Source: Actinomycetota bacterium
GTDB taxonomy: Bacteria; Actinomycetota; Acidimicrobiia; Actinomarinales; Actinomarinaceae
Length of the DNA: 64,000 bases
Reading direction: 5' to 3'
Assembly (NCBI GenBank): GCA_014384285.1
Contig: JACNGE010000006.1
Span: 62,001-126,000 of the forward strand
Shown here: positions 62,487-64,000 of the stretch, one piece after another
Layout: every line of letters begins with the position of its first letter
Numbering within the stretch: position 1 is the first letter of the stretch
Notes under the pieces: generated by a model
The model's input: the letters and a program-made list of their open reading frames with translations, nothing else
Database searches by the model: none
Told to the model about the DNA's origin: nothing
Made by a program: the position numbers and the translations under genes

Positions 62487-63164
62487 TTTCATACTCAGGT
62501 AACCAATAACAAAACCACCCAAATGAGCTTCCCAAGAAATGTTGTTATTTTGCAAAGCGATAAAGACTTGTGAAATAAACCAAAAAATCATAAAGTACTT
62601 AGCTTTTAATGTTGTTGGAAAGATTATTCCAAATGGAACTAAGACAAGTAATTTTGCATTTGGAAATCTATAAAGATAAGCACCCATTAATGCTGATACG
62701 ACTCCAGAAGCTCCGACTACAGGATTTAAGTCAGAGTAATTCAAAAAAATATGCACACCAATGCTTCCAATTGAAACAATTATTAAAAAGAGGATAAATT
62801 TAAAAATACCTAACTTGTCTTCAATATTGTTACCGAAAATCCAAAAACTCCATAAATTACCTACTAGATGCAATAAATTAGCATGAAGAAAATTTGCGGT
62901 CAATAAACTAGCAAATATGTTTTTATCTTCAAATATGACAGTATCAACTAATGCCATACAGTTATTTGAATAGAATTGATTGGCACTTATAGGCCTTCCT
63001 ATTTGAATTTCACATGGAATTGCTGAGAATTCATAAAAAAAATTAAAAAGCTCGGCAGCATCTTTTGGTTGTATCAGTAAATAAACAATTATCGTTGCAA
63101 AGATGAAAAGCCTTGTCACATAGGGAATGTTCTTGGCTGGATTAATATCTGATATAGGTATCAC
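62469..63164 (-). CDS. Rhomboid family intramembrane serine protease
   Basis: A 231-residue six-helix protein. The catalytic serine is in VVGASGVVSALMGAY (helix 4) and the histidine in WEAHLGGFVIGYL (helix 6). An HANLLHLVGNLWSFWIFG segment in helix 2 is typical. The GTG start follows GGAG at about ten bases. Substrate unknown. It is divergent from NAD kinase, sharing a 36-base intergenic region. Confidence 0.92.
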   Translation of the reverse strand: MIPISDINPAKNIPYVTRLFIFATIIVYLLIQPKDAAELFNFFYEFSAIPCEIQIGRPISANQFYSNNCMALVDTVIFEDKNIFASLLTANFLHANLLHLVGNLWSFWIFGNNIEDKLGIFKFILFLIIVSIGSIGVHIFLNYSDLNPVVGASGVVSALMGAYLYRFPNAKLLVLVPFGIIFPTTLKAKYFMIFWFISQVFIALQNNNISWEAHLGGFVIGYLSMKLLNNR

Positions 63165-63186
63165 TTTGTACTCACTCCAAGTAGCG

Positions 63187-63192
63187 TATAAT
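63187..63192 (+). promoter_or_regulatory. Candidate -10 box (TATAAT) of NAD kinase
   Basis: A consensus TATAAT ends eight bases before the GTG 63201; TTTGTA (63165-63170) 16 bases upstream could be a -35. A leaderless or near-leaderless mRNA is expected. The opposite strand of this gap must hold the rhomboid promoter. Confidence 0.45.
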
Positions 63193-63200
63193 ATATCCTA

Positions 63201-64000
63201 GTGAAGAATATATTAATTATTTCATCAAAGAAATATACTAAATTAAAAACCTATACAGATTTAATTAACCTAATTAAATCTAAAGGACTTCCTTTTGAAA
63301 CATCTCATGTTGAAGATAAAAACCATATTTATGAAGATTATATTAATGAAGATACACTAGTTGCTAGTTTCGGTGGAGATGGCACAGCGCTAAAAGCAAT
63401 GAAGATAGCATGGAACAACAATTTAATATTTATGCCATTAGGAACAGGTAGGGTAGGCTACCTAGTAAATAAATCTGAAGAAATTGATGATGTACTTAGC
63501 TCATGGATTAAAGATAAAAATACAATTGTTAGCCGATCAGCTGTAATTCAAGATTCAAATATAGAGTTACCTGCATTCAACGAAGTAGTTGTTATTAAAA
63601 ATTCACCAACTCGAATTTTAGATATGGTATTCAGAACTTATAATCAAACTGTCAAACTTAGAGCCGATGGAATAATTATTTCAACATCATTAGGGTCAAC
63701 AGCTTACAATTATTCAGCTGGAGGCCCGATTGTCCAAAACAGTCTTGAATCTATAATCGTTACACCAATATCACCATTTTCTAAATTTCCAAGATCAATA
63801 GTTTTGCATAAAGAATCAGATATAGAAATAGAAATTAAAAAAAAACAAAACTACGCAATTCAATTTGACGGAGTAGTTGAATCAGAAGAGCAAATCGATA
63901 ATGATAAAATTTTTAAATATTCTTTATCCGATAAAACATTAAATATAATCGGAACCGAGAATTCACCAAGACTCGACCTTTTTTTAAATCAAATCCTTAG
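63201..64000 (+). CDS. nadK: NAD kinase (partial, runs off the right edge)
   Basis: Missing from the track because it has no stop in the window. From GTG 63201 at least 266 residues read in frame: SFGGDGTALKA (the GGDG loop of NAD kinases), LGTGRVGYLV in the place of 'NxGxLGFL', and TAYNYSAGGPIV, the last family signature. It makes NADP from NAD. In many Actinobacteria nadK lies before recN; the right neighbour is out of view. Confidence 0.92.
   Translation, partial: MKNILIISSKKYTKLKTYTDLINLIKSKGLPFETSHVEDKNHIYEDYINEDTLVASFGGDGTALKAMKIAWNNNLIFMPLGTGRVGYLVNKSEEIDDVLSSWIKDKNTIVSRSAVIQDSNIELPAFNEVVVIKNSPTRILDMVFRTYNQTVKLRADGIIISTSLGSTAYNYSAGGPIVQNSLESIIVTPISPFSKFPRSIVLHKESDIEIEIKKKQNYAIQFDGVVESEEQIDNDKIFKYSLSDKTLNIIGTENSPRLDLFLNQIL

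Noticed and set aside
1-64000. CRISPR arrays, insertion sequences, prophage or integron parts
   Set aside because: No spaced direct repeats beyond the mraZ operator, no transposase, integrase or phage gene, and no stretch with foreign-looking composition.

Overview
This window looks like a compact, streamlined, AT-rich actinobacterial chromosome segment. Several genes or gene orders are characteristic of Actinobacteria: DUF3040 and DUF4193 proteins, an Rv1830-like MerR regulator, SepF/YggT downstream of ftsZ with no ftsA, and a pafB-pafC-tatA-tatC-helY block. Low GC, very short intergenic gaps, tiny genes and many overlapping stops and starts suggest a small-genome planktonic lineage. The low-GC marine group 'Candidatus Actinomarina' is my best guess, but this is inference; no 16S gene is present. 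I see no mobile element, CRISPR array, phage gene or rRNA. No gap between genes exceeds 300 bases once the unlisted small genes are counted.

Layout. 1-1.7 kb: a truncated histidine phosphatase, DUF3040, MerR and HNH genes. 1.7-17 kb: the division and cell wall (dcw) cluster, in order mraZ, rsmH, ftsL-like, ftsI, murE, mraY, murD, ftsW, murG, murC, murB, ftsQ, ftsZ, pgeF, yggS, sepF, yggT. It starts with an MraZ-type operator of 10-bp direct repeats laid over a promoter, and has a long nested hairpin between mraZ and rsmH. murF is missing from the cluster and no divIVA follows yggT. 17-25 kb: ileS on the minus strand, then dksA-like, lspA, rluD-like and dnaE. 25-30.5 kb: thyX, an EamA transporter, nth, ccdA, a YgfZ-like gene, small hypotheticals and tRNA-Leu(CAA). 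30.6-45.5 kb: polA, rpsA, coaE, uvrB, uvrA, uvrC, rapZ, pgk, tpiA, gpmA, secG and a tRNA-Leu that reads as anticodon AAG. The usual actinobacterial yvcK, whiA and gap genes are absent between rapZ and pgk. 45.5-55.6 kb: a class I amidotransferase, a LON-domain protein, guaC, a glutaredoxin, a CDF transporter, msrB, a DCC protein, yajQ, fluC, trmL, an acyltransferase-like membrane protein, an AI-2E family protein, a run of tiny membrane proteins, trmI and a ferredoxin. 55.6-64 kb: pafB, pafC, a 59-codon tatA-like gene, tatC, helY, a lipid kinase, DUF4193, GNAT, HAD-IIA and rhomboid genes, and the start of NAD kinase.

Genes working together: septal and peptidoglycan synthesis (dcw cluster; the murE DNPR motif predicts meso-diaminopimelate peptidoglycan), DNA replication and repair (dnaE, polA, uvrABC, nth, pafBC), lower glycolysis (pgk-tpiA-gpmA), protein export (secG, tatA/C, lspA), and redox repair (msrB, DCC protein, glutaredoxin, ccdA).

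The most striking window-wide signal is regulatory. Many first-in-operon genes have a TANNNT -10-like hexamer ending exactly 6-7 bases before the start codon and no Shine-Dalgarno sequence, which predicts leaderless mRNAs. Seven of eight convergent gene pairs overlap at their stop codons, and I see no convincing intrinsic terminator anywhere.
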